From assembly GCF_001280005.1 (NCBI RefSeq), contig NZ_LGDW01000006.1, positions 1 to 29,341 on the forward strand: a stretch of 29,341 nt of DNA, in the 5' to 3' direction. The notes under the pieces are model-generated. The model had not been told where the DNA came from, searched no databases, and saw only the letters and a program-made list of their open reading frames with translations. Below are positions 28,999 through 29,341 of the stretch, piece by piece. The translations under genes and the position numbers were made by a program. Every line of letters starts with the position of its first letter. The stretch's first letter is position 1. Source of the DNA: Streptomyces sp. NRRL WC-3618 (lineage in GTDB: Bacteria > Actinomycetota > Actinomycetes > Streptomycetales > Streptomycetaceae).

Positions 28999-29007
28999 GG
29001 CTGGTAC
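28999..29007. repeat. Target-site duplication, right copy (ggctggtac)
   Basis: Exact repeat of 24572-24580, directly after the right end of the composite unit. Confidence 0.85.
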
Positions 29008-29265
29008 CGGCGCATCCCTCTCGCCATGCTTGCACACTCCTTCTTGGCAGCCACAGCACACCGGGCCCGCGAAAAGGGGGCGGAACCAGTGAGGCAGCCG
29101 AGGCCATCGAGCTCACAGTGGCGGAGGTTCGGCGACTCCTGGCAGCTTGTCGGCCCCGGCCCCCACACCTGCGCGGACATAGAGGCCGGCACCATGCGAT
29201 GAGCTCGCACTGGCGCCGACGACGCCAAGCGATCGCCCGCCGCTGTCATTACCTGCGGCGTTGTC
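29008..29265 (+). pseudogene. IS701-family transposase, C-terminal part
   Basis: The sequence continues the frame broken at 24580: GWYRRIPLAMLAHSFLAATA, HRAREKGAE. After a one-base frameshift near 29080 it reads EAAEAIELTVAEVRRLLA and HWRRRRQAIARRCHYLRR, the usual IS701 C-terminus. Interruption, internal deletion and frameshifts make this transposase inactive. Confidence 0.8.
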
Positions 29266-29271
29266 GCACGA

Positions 29272-29341
29272 TCGAGGGGCGGCCTCCGTGAAACCGCCCC
29301 TGACCACTCCACAGCCCGCTACACTCCAGCCGCCCGGCGAA
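29272..29341 (-). repeat. Right 70-bp terminal inverted repeat of the IS701-type element
   Basis: Perfect reverse complement of 23835-23904, reaching the last base of the window, so its true outer end is not visible. Confidence 0.85.

Noticed and set aside
1..29341. CRISPR array, rRNA or replication origin
   Set aside because: No regularly spaced repeats, rRNA-like conserved blocks or DnaA-box clusters were seen.

Overview
The window is high-GC DNA with a strong G/C bias at third codon positions, GTG and TTG starts with GGAGG-type ribosome sites, two in-frame TTA (bldA-type) codons, DUF2637 and DUF4193 proteins and a Streptomyces-type dispersed repeat. It is almost certainly from a Streptomyces or close relative. 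Positions 1-19000 look like ordinary chromosome; from about 19650 to the end it is a mobile-element-rich accessory region. Both edges of the window lie inside insertion-sequence ends (an IS200/IS605-type right end at 1-99, an IS701-type terminal repeat at 29272-29341).

Positions 1-12461. After the IS remnant come a small secreted protein (132-638), an RsbW-like ATP-binding protein with an internal DIGT repeat (929-1525), a DUF2637 membrane protein (1595-2638, minus), a structured 737-base intergenic region with a DmdR/IdeR-type iron box, a GntR/FCD regulator (3376-4212) and a TPR-like protein (4299-5072, minus). A purine catabolism block follows: a PucR regulator (5276-6964, minus) diverges from a three-subunit xanthine dehydrogenase operon (FAD, 2Fe-2S and molybdopterin subunits, 7227-11105), followed by the XdhC maturation factor (11304-12461).

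Positions 12475-19690. On the minus strand a probable operon encodes an EACC1-like small protein (16866-17318) and a 1458-residue protein joining a caspase-like protease (His83/Cys133, with an EF-hand-like loop) to four FtsK/EccC-type P-loop modules. This is the outstanding conflict-system candidate in the chromosomal part. An SRPBCC protein precedes it. A secreted L,D-transpeptidase overlaps, tail to tail, a DyP peroxidase gene whose 5' part has been lost at an IS256-type junction.

Positions 19690-29341. Remnants of IS256, IS110 and IS5 elements precede a HelD/HelR-type RNA polymerase recycling ATPase (21132-23219) and a DUF4193 zinc-ribbon-like protein (23298-23588). Next is an IS701-family element bounded by a perfect 70-bp inverted repeat (23835-23904 / 29272-29341). 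Its transposase gene is split by a 4418-bp unit (24581-28998) flanked by the 9-bp duplication ggctggtac. That unit has inverted ISAs1-family ends and carries a LuxR/AAA fragment, an HTH-nSTAND1 ATPase lacking the usual C-terminal sensor repeats, a secreted RNase Sa-like protein and the 5' end of an IS110 element. It reads as a composite transposon with a conflict-type cargo gene.
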